In this document: in pieces, positions 17,856 to 26,835 of the stretch
Numbering within the stretch: the stretch's first letter is position 1
Layout of the letters: each line of letters opens with the position of its first letter
Source: G965197555 sp965197555
GTDB taxonomy: Bacteria > Chloroflexota > Dehalococcoidia > Lucifugimonadales > UBA3495
DNA length: 64,000 bases
NCBI GenBank assembly: GCA_965197555.1
Contig: OZ240213.1
Location: 3,100,001 to 3,164,000, forward strand
Reading direction: 5' to 3'
Program-made: the position numbers and the translations under genes
The notes under the pieces: model-generated
Told to the model about the DNA's origin: nothing
Seen by the model: only the letters and a program-made list of their open reading frames with translations
Databases searched by the model: none

Positions 17856-19412
17856 ATGAAGTACGACTACATCGTACTCGGCGCCGGTTCCGCAGGATCC
17901 ATCGTGGCCTCACGACTCACCGAGGACCCGGGACGCTCAGTCCTGCTAATTGAAGCCGGGAACGATTATCCCGACTTCGAGCGATTGCCCGACGAGGTCA
18001 AATTAGGGTTCGCCAGTGCCACCGACCTCATCACCAAAGACCATAACTGGGACTTCATCGGCAAGGCCACCGAGACGGCGCCACCGATGATGGTGCCGCG
18101 CGGCAGGGTCACCGGGGGTTCCAGCGCGATAAACGGCCAGATGTTTCTTCGTGGAGTGCCGGAGGACTACGATGCTTGGGCCTCTATGGGCAATGACCAA
18201 TGGAGCTTCCAGAGCGTGCTTCCGTATCTTCGGATGATTGAAACCGACACTGAGTTCGGTGGGGACGATTTCCACAACTCCAGCGGACCCATAATTGCTC
18301 GCCGCTTCAAGCCCGAGGAGCTGCATCCGGAACAGCGAGCATTTCAAGAGGCTTGCCGGGCAGCCGGGTTTCCCGACGCGCCGGACCAAAACCACCCTGA
18401 GGCCCTGGGCGTTGGTCCATCGCCACTGAACAACCCAAATGGTATTCGCTGGAGCACTGCGCTGGGGTACCTCGACCCGGCAAGGCACCGCTTGAACCTC
18501 ACGATCAGGCCTAACAGCCTGGTCAGGCGCATCCTTTTCGAGGGAAACCGGGCTACCGGCGTTGAAGTGGAGAGCGGTGGAGAGAGGTTCATTGTAGAAG
18601 GAGAGGAGATCATTCTTAGCACCGGCGCCATTGCTTCCCCTCATATGTTGATGCTCTCCGGTGTAGGGCCCTCCGACCAGCTTCGAGCCCAAGGCATTCC
18701 GGTGGTGCACGATTTGGTGGGCGTTGGCCAGAACCTAAGAGACCATCCCTTCGTTCCTGTAACCTTCCGGGTCAAGGAAGGTCACGTTATGAATGAATTT
18801 GACCCCAGACTGCAAATGATCCTAACCTGGACCGCGGAAGGGTCCCATCTGCGCCGCGACATGATAATGGTAACGCTGTCCTATGCGGTGGAGGACTGGG
18901 TCAGAGGTAGCGGAAGCGGGAGTCAAGAGCCGATCGGCTTCCGGTTGGCCGTCGGGTTATACTTGGCGGTGGGTTCTGGCGAGCTCACGCTTACCTCTCC
19001 AGACCCGGACCAGCAGCCGTTCCTGGATTACGGCTACTTTCAAGAGGAGTTCGACCGGCAGCGAATGCGAGAGGGTATCCGAATAGCGATACAGCTAGCC
19101 GAGCACCAGGGCCTTAACGAACTCATCCAAGAGCGTGTCGCTCCCACCGACGCCACCCTAGCTTCGGACACAACGCTGGACGAGTTTATACTTCGTAACG
19201 CCACGACGGGCCATCACATATCCGGAACCTGCAAGATGGGTCCGGCCTCTGACCCCATGGCGGTGGTGGACCAGTACGGCAAGGTTCACGGAGTGGAGAA
19301 CCTGCGGGTCGTTGATGCTTCCATCATGCCCGATTGCATCAGGGCTAACACCAACGTCACCACCATGATGATCGGAGAGCACATCGCCGACTTCATCAGG
19401 CAAGGCCATTAA
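17856..19412 (+). CDS. GMC family FAD-dependent oxidoreductase
   Basis: This is a choline-dehydrogenase-like flavoprotein of 518 residues that oxidises an alcohol to an aldehyde. The N-terminal FAD motif YIVLGAGSAGSIVASRL, the GMC signature PRGRVTGGSSAINGQMFLRG, the second signature around STGAIASPHMLMLSGVGP, and the catalytic His region TGHHISGTCKMG are all present. The C-terminal INxxxTMMIGE pattern closes the FAD site. AAAGGA seven to eight bases before the ATG at 17856 sets the start; the frame open to 17811 has no support. It probably shares a transcript with the TPP enzyme upstream. Confidence 0.92.
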   Translation: MKYDYIVLGAGSAGSIVASRLTEDPGRSVLLIEAGNDYPDFERLPDEVKLGFASATDLITKDHNWDFIGKATETAPPMMVPRGRVTGGSSAINGQMFLRGVPEDYDAWASMGNDQWSFQSVLPYLRMIETDTEFGGDDFHNSSGPIIARRFKPEELHPEQRAFQEACRAAGFPDAPDQNHPEALGVGPSPLNNPNGIRWSTALGYLDPARHRLNLTIRPNSLVRRILFEGNRATGVEVESGGERFIVEGEEIILSTGAIASPHMLMLSGVGPSDQLRAQGIPVVHDLVGVGQNLRDHPFVPVTFRVKEGHVMNEFDPRLQMILTWTAEGSHLRRDMIMVTLSYAVEDWVRGSGSGSQEPIGFRLAVGLYLAVGSGELTLTSPDPDQQPFLDYGYFQEEFDRQRMREGIRIAIQLAEHQGLNELIQERVAPTDATLASDTTLDEFILRNATTGHHISGTCKMGPASDPMAVVDQYGKVHGVENLRVVDASIMPDCIRANTNVTTMMIGEHIADFIRQGH

Positions 19413-19465
19413 TGTCCGTGGCCATCTCCCATTGCTAGTGAGGCAGCAAGTCCGCTCTAAAAGCT

Positions 19466-19736
19466 GTCCGTTCGTGGTGAGCCAAGCAGTCCGTTCGTGG
19501 TGAGCCTGTCGAACCACCAACCCATGCCCCTTCGAAAACAAGCCCCTTTGGAATGCAAGTCCGTTGGAAAAGCAGTCCGTTCGTGGTGAGCCAAGCAGTC
19601 CGTTCGTGGTGAGCCTGTCGAACCACCAACCCATGCCCCTTCGAAAACAAGCCCCTTTGGAATGCAAGTCCGTTGGAAAAGCAGTCCGTTCGTGGTGAGC
19701 CAAGCAGTCCGTTCGTGGTGAGCTTGTCGAACCATG
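19466..19736. repeat. 109-bp tandem repeat
   Basis: Two full copies and part of a third copy of a 109-base unit start at about 19466, 19575 and 19684. Each unit holds two family A cores (CAGTCCGTTCGTGGTGAGCC, then GTGAGCCTGTCGAACCACC) and a spacer with CCTTTGGAATGCAAGTCCGT. The copies are nearly identical, so the expansion is recent. Minus-strand frames of 92-205 codons through it are artefacts. Confidence 0.9.
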
Positions 19737-19820
19737 CCAGGCTGAGAACCAGCCCTGGCTGGAACAGGGCGCCAACGTGAGACTCAGCGTTAAGCAGAAA
19801 TTCGAAAGACTTTCCCATTC

Positions 19821-20918
19821 TTAGGCCACCCGGTAGGGGTCCAAAGCCTCCTGATTGAGGGCGATGCCCATCCCCGGACGGTCCGGCGGGCTGACGTATC
19901 CGTCCTCGATGGTGAGGGCCTCCTCGAACATCCTGTCCCACATGGGGTCTGTGGAACCCCGGTAATATTCCAGGATGAGGCCGTTGGGAATGGCCGTCAC
20001 CAAGTGGATATGCACCTCCTGCTTCCCGTGGGGCGCAATGGGCAGGTCGTGGGACTGGGCCATGGCCGCAACTTTCATAAACTCGGTAACACCGCCCATA
20101 ACCAGGGCGTCCGGCTGTAGGATGGCGACGCAGCGGTTCTCGATTAGGTCTCGAAACCCGTAACGAGTGTACTCGTTTTCACCGGTGGCAATAGGGACCG
20201 AGGTGGCCTGGCTGATTAGCTGGTGCCCTTTGTAGTCGTCGGGGTTGACCGGCTCCTCGAACCAGTAGACATTGTATTTTTCGATATTCCGGGCCAACTG
20301 GATAGCTTCGTAAGCACGGTAGGCGCAGTTGGCGTCCACCATCAATTTCACACCTGGGCCTACCGCCTCCCGCACCACCCGGACCCGCTCCACGTCTTCG
20401 TCAATGGGGGCGCCGCCAACCTTCATCTTTATAGCTCGGGCACCCAGGCTCACGCTCTGTTCCATCTCCAAGGCCAGCTCCTCCAACCCCTTGCCCTCTT
20501 CGTAGTAGCCGCCAGCCACATACACCGGGATCTTCTCGGCATAGCCTCCCAGGAGTTTGTAGACCGGACGGTTGGCCGCCTTGCCCTTGATGTCCCAGAG
20601 GGCGATGTCGATGCCGCTGATTACCCGTGTGGTAATCCCCCTGCGCCCCACAAGCTTGGGCTGCCACATTTGGTCCCAGATTTTTTCTGTATCAAATGGG
20701 TCCTGGCCTATTACATACTGCTTCAGGTGTTCGCCGATTACGTTGCCTACCTCCGGCGCCTCCTCTATGCCTCCAGCCAAGCCCACACCGGTGATTCCCT
20801 CGTCGGTTTCGATTCGCACGACGTTGATACCGGCATTGGGATAAACGTACATACCGTTACGAATCGGCTTGGTCCTAGGCCAACGGTAGGTCTCCATCTG
20901 CATGTCGGTGACTCGCAT
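19821..20918 (-). CDS. Mandelate racemase/muconate lactonizing enzyme family protein
   Basis: This 365-residue enolase-superfamily enzyme has the N-terminal capping domain and the TIM barrel. Catalytic KxK is at Lys164/Lys166 (IKMKVGG). The metal ligands are Asp195 (VDAN), Glu221 (WFEEP) and Glu247 (GENEY). His297 in APHGKQ would be the second general base, as in the mandelate racemase or acid-sugar dehydratase subgroup. A sugar-acid dehydratase is therefore the likeliest role, with substrate unknown. AGGAGG ten bases before the ATG at 20918 supports the start. Confidence 0.9.
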   Translation of the reverse strand: MRVTDMQMETYRWPRTKPIRNGMYVYPNAGINVVRIETDEGITGVGLAGGIEEAPEVGNVIGEHLKQYVIGQDPFDTEKIWDQMWQPKLVGRRGITTRVISGIDIALWDIKGKAANRPVYKLLGGYAEKIPVYVAGGYYEEGKGLEELALEMEQSVSLGARAIKMKVGGAPIDEDVERVRVVREAVGPGVKLMVDANCAYRAYEAIQLARNIEKYNVYWFEEPVNPDDYKGHQLISQATSVPIATGENEYTRYGFRDLIENRCVAILQPDALVMGGVTEFMKVAAMAQSHDLPIAPHGKQEVHIHLVTAIPNGLILEYYRGSTDPMWDRMFEEALTIEDGYVSPPDRPGMGIALNQEALDPYRVA

Positions 20919-21071
20919 GGTCAGGCACCCTCCTAGTACACAATTACTTAACGAACGATCGTTGAAACTACCCGCGTGAAATTAAGCATAGAAAGTAAAC
21001 ACCTTACAACGGCCAGCTTCAACCCAAGACCATTTCACCCTTTGATGTCAATGTAATCTGAGCTACGCTCG

Positions 21072-22871
21072 CTACCAACCAAGGGCGTAGCCGATATTCC
21101 CTTTGGGGGACGCTGCACCCATGATCACTCCCTTGGCTGCGTCGTAGCGAATCCCCATGACCTTGCCATTATCCCAACCACCGGTCGTGACGACTTCGTG
21201 CCCCTTCCGCTCCAACTCTTGGGCCACCGAGGAAAGTATGCGCGACTCCGCTACTACTCGGCCCGGGAAACCTTTTCGGGGATAAAATGAGGACGGGAAG
21301 TGGACCGAATGAACGGTGGCGGCGTCCAGCGCCTCCTGCAAGTTCATCCCAAAATCGACATAGTTTAGAAAGAACTGCAACGTCCACTGGTCTTGGGCGT
21401 CGCCTCCGGGGGTGCCGAAGACCATGAAGGGATCTCCGTCTTTGGTCACTAGAGACGGCGTCAACGTTGCTCTGGGCCGCTTCCTTGGGGCCAGTGCGTT
21501 GGGCCGGTCTGGGTTCAGATAGAACATCTGTCCGCGGGTGCCCAAAGGAAATCCTAGTCCCTTGATCACCGGCGAGGTACCGATCCAGCCCCCGCTGGGG
21601 GTGGATGCAACCATGTTGCCTTCCCGGTCAACGGCGTCCAGATGGGTGGTGTCGCCCACATGGCCGTGGTGCAACCCCAAGTCCTGTACGCCCCTTTCCG
21701 CCACGCCAAGCGCCCTGCGATTGTCCTCCGCCACCTCCCGGCCTACGTATGCCGGAACGCCTCCACCCAGGTCGCCGGCGCGCAGAGACTGAGAAGCACT
21801 GGCCTCTATGAGATTGCGCCGCGACGCAGAGTAATCTGGGGAGAGCAGCAACTCCATAGGGACTTCGTCGTGGGCGGGGTCGCCGTAGTAGGCTTCCCGG
21901 TCAGCGAATGCCAGCTTGGATGTCTCGATCCAAGTATGTAGATATTCCGCTGTGTTGTGACCCATCTTGTTGAGATCGAAACCCTCAAGGATTCCCAGTT
22001 GTTGAAGGAAGACCGGCCCTTGGGTCCAAGCGGGGCACTTGTGGACCTGCAAGCCCCGGTAGTCCAGGGAAACAGTGCCTTCGACGGTGGCGTTCCATTC
22101 TGCAAGGTCGTCATAGGAAAAAAGACCGGTGTGGGAGGTCCCGCTGGCGTCGGGCAGTGGGTCGGCGGTGATGAACTCCACAATGCGTTCAGCTATCGGT
22201 CCCTTGTAGAACGCGTCTCTTGCGGCCTCGATACCGGCAATCCTGCCCCTGTGTTGTGACTCCTGCTCGGCAGCAACCATGGTTTTGAGAGTCTGGGCGA
22301 AATCGGGGTTCCGGAATATGTCCCCAACCTGGGGCGCTTGGCCGCCGATGCAGTAGACCTCCCCGGTGGTGGGATATAACTCCATGAACTTGGGCAGGTC
22401 GTTGGTGATTCTGTCATGCATTCGCTGGTACACCGGGAACCCATTCTCAGCAAGTTCTATCGCGGGCTGAAGTATCTGGGAGAAGCTCATGGTGCCGAAA
22501 CGAGCAACCGCGGCAGCCCAGGTATCGACCACCGCCGGTACACATGCGGGGAGGTAGCCGTCGCCGGGGATCAAGTCGATGCCGTTCTCACGGCACCACT
22601 CGATGGTGAACGCCTTAGGGGAACACCCCATACCACTGACGGCGAAGGTCCTCTTCTCTCTAGCAGAATAAATTAGTGTGGGCGCTTCTCCTCCGATACC
22701 GTTGCTTTGGGGCTCAAGTAGATTGAGACAGAAGCACATCGCCGCTGCCGCATCGATGGCATTGCCACCCTGCTCCATGATGCGAAATCCGGCAGCGGTA
22801 GCTAGATAGTGCCCCGACGTTACTACACCACGGGTGCCCATAATAATGGGACGAGTCATCATATCCGCCAC
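21072..22871 (-). CDS. ggt: Gamma-glutamyltransferase
   Basis: This is an Ntn hydrolase of 599 residues, normal for the family. The N-terminal GGNAIDAAAA and QSNGIGGE motifs are present. The processing and catalytic Thr is at about residue 408, in DTTHLDAVD, followed by GNMVASTPSGG. The late GTPGGDAQDQWTLQ segment corresponds to the oxyanion Gly-Gly loop. By family, it cleaves gamma-glutamyl bonds or a related acyl amide. The start is GTG at 22871, set by GGAGG five bases upstream; the frame is open to 22907. No clear signal peptide is seen, so a cytoplasmic location is likely. Confidence 0.9.
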   Translation of the reverse strand: MADMMTRPIIMGTRGVVTSGHYLATAAGFRIMEQGGNAIDAAAAMCFCLNLLEPQSNGIGGEAPTLIYSAREKRTFAVSGMGCSPKAFTIEWCRENGIDLIPGDGYLPACVPAVVDTWAAAVARFGTMSFSQILQPAIELAENGFPVYQRMHDRITNDLPKFMELYPTTGEVYCIGGQAPQVGDIFRNPDFAQTLKTMVAAEQESQHRGRIAGIEAARDAFYKGPIAERIVEFITADPLPDASGTSHTGLFSYDDLAEWNATVEGTVSLDYRGLQVHKCPAWTQGPVFLQQLGILEGFDLNKMGHNTAEYLHTWIETSKLAFADREAYYGDPAHDEVPMELLLSPDYSASRRNLIEASASQSLRAGDLGGGVPAYVGREVAEDNRRALGVAERGVQDLGLHHGHVGDTTHLDAVDREGNMVASTPSGGWIGTSPVIKGLGFPLGTRGQMFYLNPDRPNALAPRKRPRATLTPSLVTKDGDPFMVFGTPGGDAQDQWTLQFFLNYVDFGMNLQEALDAATVHSVHFPSSFYPRKGFPGRVVAESRILSSVAQELERKGHEVVTTGGWDNGKVMGIRYDAAKGVIMGAASPKGNIGYALGW

Positions 22872-23036
22872 GTTTACCTCCTTACAATTGTCCGGGCTGC
22901 TATGCATACATCTCCAGCTAAGTTATCACACTCTGGCTGCGATAATGCTGCATCGACCGGACCTAGCTGCTCCAGTGTAATTTGCTGGTATGGCTTCTGC
23001 CCCTCTCAGGTGTGCCATTACCGGACGGTCTCCTAT

Positions 23037-23271
23037 GCTCTCAAACCAAGGCAATACCAGTTGCTCATGGATGCTGGATGTATAAGCATGCCCCCAGTCC
23101 GGCAATTCTTCGTAAGTCGCGTTATAGCCTATTCGGGTCAGGAGCTTATGTCCTTGGCGAATTGATTCCACCCTAAAGATATGGTCGTGCGCACCATGCA
23201 CAATATAGATGGGGAGGTCGATGCCCTGTTTCTGACGCAGCAGATCATCAATCATCGGGTGAAAATCGCCC
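23037..23271 (-). pseudogene. Duplicated 3' fragment of the esterase gene
   Basis: These 235 bases match 26842-27076 without gaps. They correspond to the last about 76 codons of the esterase at 26836-27915 and lack everything upstream, including the nucleophile Ser. I count nine differences, all of them transitions. The fragment sits in a longer minus-strand frame (22926-23306) whose ends are unrelated sequence, so it is a gene remnant rather than a gene. The rest of the 22872-23338 spacer holds nothing else I recognise. Confidence 0.85.
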
Positions 23272-23338
23272 CTTTCCCGCCCCCGGCCGGCGCCCTGACA
23301 GGACACGGTGGCCCCAGGGTGGTGGAAAGGGAGTTATT

Positions 23339-24034
23339 ATGTTGGCAGAAGCAAACTTTAGATCATGCGTGGAGGAAATGTCGCGGGTTCTAATTGTTGC
23401 CCTAGTTGCGGTCGCAGTGGTGGCTGTTGCCATGGCGGTAGTGCGCCAGATGGACATCGCCCTGGCGTTCACTCGTTATAACGCCATAGCGGAACAATCG
23501 CTGACCAACTCTGGCGCGTACGCTTACATAGAGACATCGGACCCGGATGTTCCGGTGTACTGGGCCTACAACCGGATCGCCTCAACTTCCGGCAATAAAT
23601 TCGTTGAAGTCGGATGGATCAAGCAGAAAGGCTTTTCCCAAGACCCATCGCCGTATTGGGTGGCCTTTGATGGATTGTACTCCCATACGGGTCGAATCCC
23701 CGCCAACCCCGGTGTCGGCACCTCGTACAACTACCAGGTGAAGCACGATAGCGGCGACGACTGGAATATCTACTTCAATCAGTTGAACGTGGTAGACCAT
23801 GTGATCGACATCAATACTTCATCCACGGCAAATGTTTGGGTCGGTGCCGAGGTTTTGGACCTCAGTGACGACATTGGTGACTCAACCGCCACCGGCACGT
23901 CCTACCGCAGTACCGGCACCGGCACCTTCTACACGCTATGCGATATGGATGAATACAACGATTCAGAGGCCAATTACTCCATCCAAAACCTACCCGGGTG
24001 CGGCAATTGGCGGTTCTACGACAACGAAAACTAA
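23339..24034 (+). CDS. Secreted or anchored hypothetical protein, 231 aa
   Basis: I do not recognise this protein. A single hydrophobic segment at residues about 15-36 (VLIVALVAVAVVAVAMAVV) acts as a signal anchor or uncleaved signal peptide. The remaining 190 residues are rich in Tyr, Asn, Asp and aromatic residues and look like an extracellular beta-structured domain, with few Cys. AAAGGGAG six bases before the ATG at 23339 supports the start. The next gene begins 14 bases after its stop and also has a signal anchor, so the two probably form an operon of surface proteins. Confidence 0.65.
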   Translation: MLAEANFRSCVEEMSRVLIVALVAVAVVAVAMAVVRQMDIALAFTRYNAIAEQSLTNSGAYAYIETSDPDVPVYWAYNRIASTSGNKFVEVGWIKQKGFSQDPSPYWVAFDGLYSHTGRIPANPGVGTSYNYQVKHDSGDDWNIYFNQLNVVDHVIDINTSSTANVWVGAEVLDLSDDIGDSTATGTSYRSTGTGTFYTLCDMDEYNDSEANYSIQNLPGCGNWRFYDNEN

Positions 24035-24047
24035 GGAGATAGACGCG

Positions 24048-24632
24048 ATGATGACCAAGAGAGGATTCCGACTTGGGGCTGTCGCTGTGGCGGTGGTTGC
24101 CGCGATTACAGCGTTCCTGCTGGTGAGCTCCCTCAGCGGCTCGGCCGACTCCACAGGAGACACAGCCACCCTCGAAAAGGGCGGCAATATCAACCTAGCC
24201 TTGCGTGAAGCTCAACAGGGTAGGGGTCCTTCGCTTGTGGGCAACCCTACCGCTATCTACGGCAAGATAATGACATATCGTGACGCCCTTGAAGCTATTG
24301 GGGCGAACGTGGCGCATGAAGGTGCCAGCCAGGCTTGGAGGCTTGACCGGAAGGTGCATCTCTACGTGTTCGAAGGGAAGATACTCTCTACCGACCCCAG
24401 GACCAGCCACGTATCCGATTGGGCGCAAATAATTACTATTGCCGATGCGGACACTGGCTATCCATTTCGACAGAGAGCATCTCGATCGGTCAGTAGGATT
24501 GACGTGGCCCAGTTTCTCCCACTATCAATTCGAGATGATGCTAAGGACGTGCCGCCGCGTGAAATCGAGAGCCTTAATCTACCGCTGGAGATACCGGTGG
24601 ACCGTGCAACACCGGCACCGCCCGCCCTGTAG
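24048..24632 (+). CDS. Secreted or anchored hypothetical protein, 194 aa
   Basis: The family is unknown. The N-terminus KRGFRLGAVAVAVVAAITAFL is a signal peptide or membrane anchor. The exported part has a segment, KVHLYVFEGKILSTDP, that resembles small beta domains, and ends in a Pro/Ala-rich tail. AAGGAG about nine bases before ATG 24048 supports the start; the upstream open frame to 23832 overlaps the preceding gene and is not used. Together with the preceding gene it forms a two-gene unit of exported proteins. Confidence 0.65.
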   Translation: MMTKRGFRLGAVAVAVVAAITAFLLVSSLSGSADSTGDTATLEKGGNINLALREAQQGRGPSLVGNPTAIYGKIMTYRDALEAIGANVAHEGASQAWRLDRKVHLYVFEGKILSTDPRTSHVSDWAQIITIADADTGYPFRQRASRSVSRIDVAQFLPLSIRDDAKDVPPREIESLNLPLEIPVDRATPAPPAL

Positions 24633-24798
24633 CGATGCCGGGCTGTGCCGGAGCGCCCAGGAGTCCACCGGCTGGGGCTGAGGCCGGCTGGTACCTGTAG
24701 GAGGTGGAAGAATTGGACGTCCGGCCGTGCTAGTGTCCCAGTCCTTTGGCCATTGAGGCCGCATGTGGGCCATGACACGGAACTCCCTGGCGCCATGC

Positions 24799-24817
24799 GC
24801 CATTCTGTCAGAATGGC
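24799..24817. other. Near-perfect palindrome between convergent genes
   Basis: GCCATTCTG-T-CAGAATGGC is a 9-bp inverted repeat around one base, between the stop codons at 24632 and 24836. It has no T-tract. It could be a weak terminator (7-bp stem, five-base loop) or a protein-binding site. Confidence 0.3.
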
Positions 24818-24835
24818 ATACCTTGCGCCGACTCC

Positions 24836-26530
24836 CTAGCTAACCATGTCCCGGCTACGCAGCAGCTTTCCCGGCAGGAGGCCGGTGGGTTCGTTTCCCT
24901 CGAATGTGACTGACCCATTGACTATAGTGTAGCGAAGGCCAGAGGGCTTCTGGATCAGGCGGCGTTCGCCACCGGGGAAGTCATTAGCGTAGACCGGCTT
25001 GTCGTACAAGTAGCCTAGCTCATCCAGATTATAGACCATGATGTCGGCCCACGACCCTACACGCAACGTGCCGCGGTCTTTAAAGTCTGTGAACCAAGCT
25101 GGGTACGCGCTCATTTTGTAATGCGCTTGCTCCAGGGTCATAATCTCTCTATCGCGGACCCAAAAGGATAACCACTCAACCGGCCAAGTGGCTATGGTGA
25201 GGAACCTGGTATGGGCGCCACCGTCGGAGACAGAGATGTGAGAATAAGGGTCCGCAAGCTGTCGACTTCGATCTTCTAATTCATCCGGACTGTTCCGGGG
25301 CGGTATCAGGAACTCAGTCTCCAAGTCCTCGTCCAAGGCCAGGTCCAAAAAGGCATCAAGGGATTGCTTGCCGGTCATTTCGGCCAGCGCTTGGATGGTC
25401 ACGCCCTCGTACTTATAGTTTCGCTCGTGGGCTACTTGCAACACGCTCACCCGGCTCCAGTCCGTCCTGAAGTTGGGCCAGTCCTCCACGTCGCTCTTCA
25501 TGGCTTCCCGAACGCTACCGTCCCTAAGTTTCGCAGCCCGCTCCTCTGGCCTCCCAACCAAAGGCTGCACCCAGTTTGGCATGTAATCGAACATGTTGTA
25601 CTCTGACAGCTTGAATTCGGTGCCGGTGCCGGGCACCGTCTTTTGGAAAACCAACGGGAGCCCTTCCTCTCGGCACATCTGCTCCCAGGCCGGGTCCTCA
25701 CCCTGCTGGATATCCAGCAAGTGGAACGGGCGTCCACTGAGTCTCATGGTCTGCGCCACCATCTCACGCGCCGTGGTGCGTTGGTGCGGCGTCAGCCCGA
25801 AGCCCAGGGTCAGTCCCATGTGGCCAACACCGAATTGGCCTAGGACCTCCGCCAGCCCGTGGAATTCTCTATCCGAAGCCACGACGCTGGGCAACATACC
25901 CCCGTCCTCCGTCCGGTCCTCCATGTTCTTGTCCAGGGAGAAGCCAAACCCTCCGGCCTTCATTGCCTCATGGAAGATCTGCTTCATTTGATTTAGCTCA
26001 GCGTCCGTCACCGAGGTTCGCTCCCGGGCGGGTATCATGCCCAATACGTAACCTCTGAGGGGCGAGAAGGGGACCATGGCCCCAACGTTAAGGCCCAATC
26101 CCTGGCGCTCCAAACTGTCCAGGAACTCGGGAAAGGTCTCCCAGTCCCAGCGCATGCCCGCTCGCATCGACTCCAAGGGAATAGCTTCGATGCGGTCCAT
26201 CATCCGCATGTTCAGGTCCCGGTCCTCGGGCCTAGTTGGAGCAAAGCCGAATCCACACTCCCCTATGGTGAGGGAGGTCACGCCGAACCAACCAGACAGC
26301 GACGCGTAAGGGTCCCAATTTAGCTGGGCATCGTAGTGGGTGTGAAGGTCGATGGCTCCTGGAGCCACCATACAGCCGCTGGCATCGATCTCTTTCGCGT
26401 CACCTGCGCTGATCTTGCCACTAATCTTGACTACTCTCCCATCTTTTACAGCCAGGTCGGCTTTATAACGTGGGACCCCTGTCCCATCCAAGATAGTACC
26501 GCCACGAACCACCAGGTCATACTCAGGCAT
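24836..26530 (-). CDS. N-acyl-D-amino-acid deacylase family amidohydrolase
   Basis: This 564-residue metal-dependent hydrolase resembles D-aminoacylase. A small beta domain at the N-terminus (LVVRGGTILDGTG) leads into the barrel with DLHTHYDAQLNWDP (His63, His65). The GECGFG segment carries Cys92, at the place of the metal-binding Cys of D-aminoacylases, and SDGGAHTRF carries the late Asp. By family it hydrolyses N-acyl-D-amino acids or cyclic amides. GGAGG seven bases before the ATG at 26530 supports the start. Confidence 0.88.
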   Translation of the reverse strand: MPEYDLVVRGGTILDGTGVPRYKADLAVKDGRVVKISGKISAGDAKEIDASGCMVAPGAIDLHTHYDAQLNWDPYASLSGWFGVTSLTIGECGFGFAPTRPEDRDLNMRMMDRIEAIPLESMRAGMRWDWETFPEFLDSLERQGLGLNVGAMVPFSPLRGYVLGMIPARERTSVTDAELNQMKQIFHEAMKAGGFGFSLDKNMEDRTEDGGMLPSVVASDREFHGLAEVLGQFGVGHMGLTLGFGLTPHQRTTAREMVAQTMRLSGRPFHLLDIQQGEDPAWEQMCREEGLPLVFQKTVPGTGTEFKLSEYNMFDYMPNWVQPLVGRPEERAAKLRDGSVREAMKSDVEDWPNFRTDWSRVSVLQVAHERNYKYEGVTIQALAEMTGKQSLDAFLDLALDEDLETEFLIPPRNSPDELEDRSRQLADPYSHISVSDGGAHTRFLTIATWPVEWLSFWVRDREIMTLEQAHYKMSAYPAWFTDFKDRGTLRVGSWADIMVYNLDELGYLYDKPVYANDFPGGERRLIQKPSGLRYTIVNGSVTFEGNEPTGLLPGKLLRSRDMVS

Positions 26531-26835
26531 GGTTTTACCTCCGTCGGTTGTTTCTCAAGAGCAGTCTTGTCGTTGCTCGCGCCAGCGCTACTGGAATAGC
26601 TCGATATCCCGAGATAATCTTTAGCATCAGTATACTATCACTGAGCCTTTCTAACGATTCCACGAGAGTAAGATTGTCTCAATAGAGCCACAGTGAGCGA
26701 ACCCTCTTAATTAGCTCTCTTGAGAGCGAACGGTTCAAGACGGCTGCGGTCGCTTTCGGGCTTAGCCCAATCAGACCATATGTGGGAGAGCCCACTGACC
26801 AATTTTTTGCTTCAACCAGTCGAGCTAGGCTTTGG
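26531..26835. other. Intergenic stretch, about 305 bases
   Basis: No gene is recognisable. A 71-codon minus-strand frame reaches in from the esterase end but overlaps that gene in another frame and has no ribosome site. Confidence 0.45.

Noticed and set aside
22926..23306. 126-codon minus-strand frame as a small esterase
   Set aside because: It contains only the duplicated tail of the esterase, without the nucleophile, fused to unrelated sequence at both ends.
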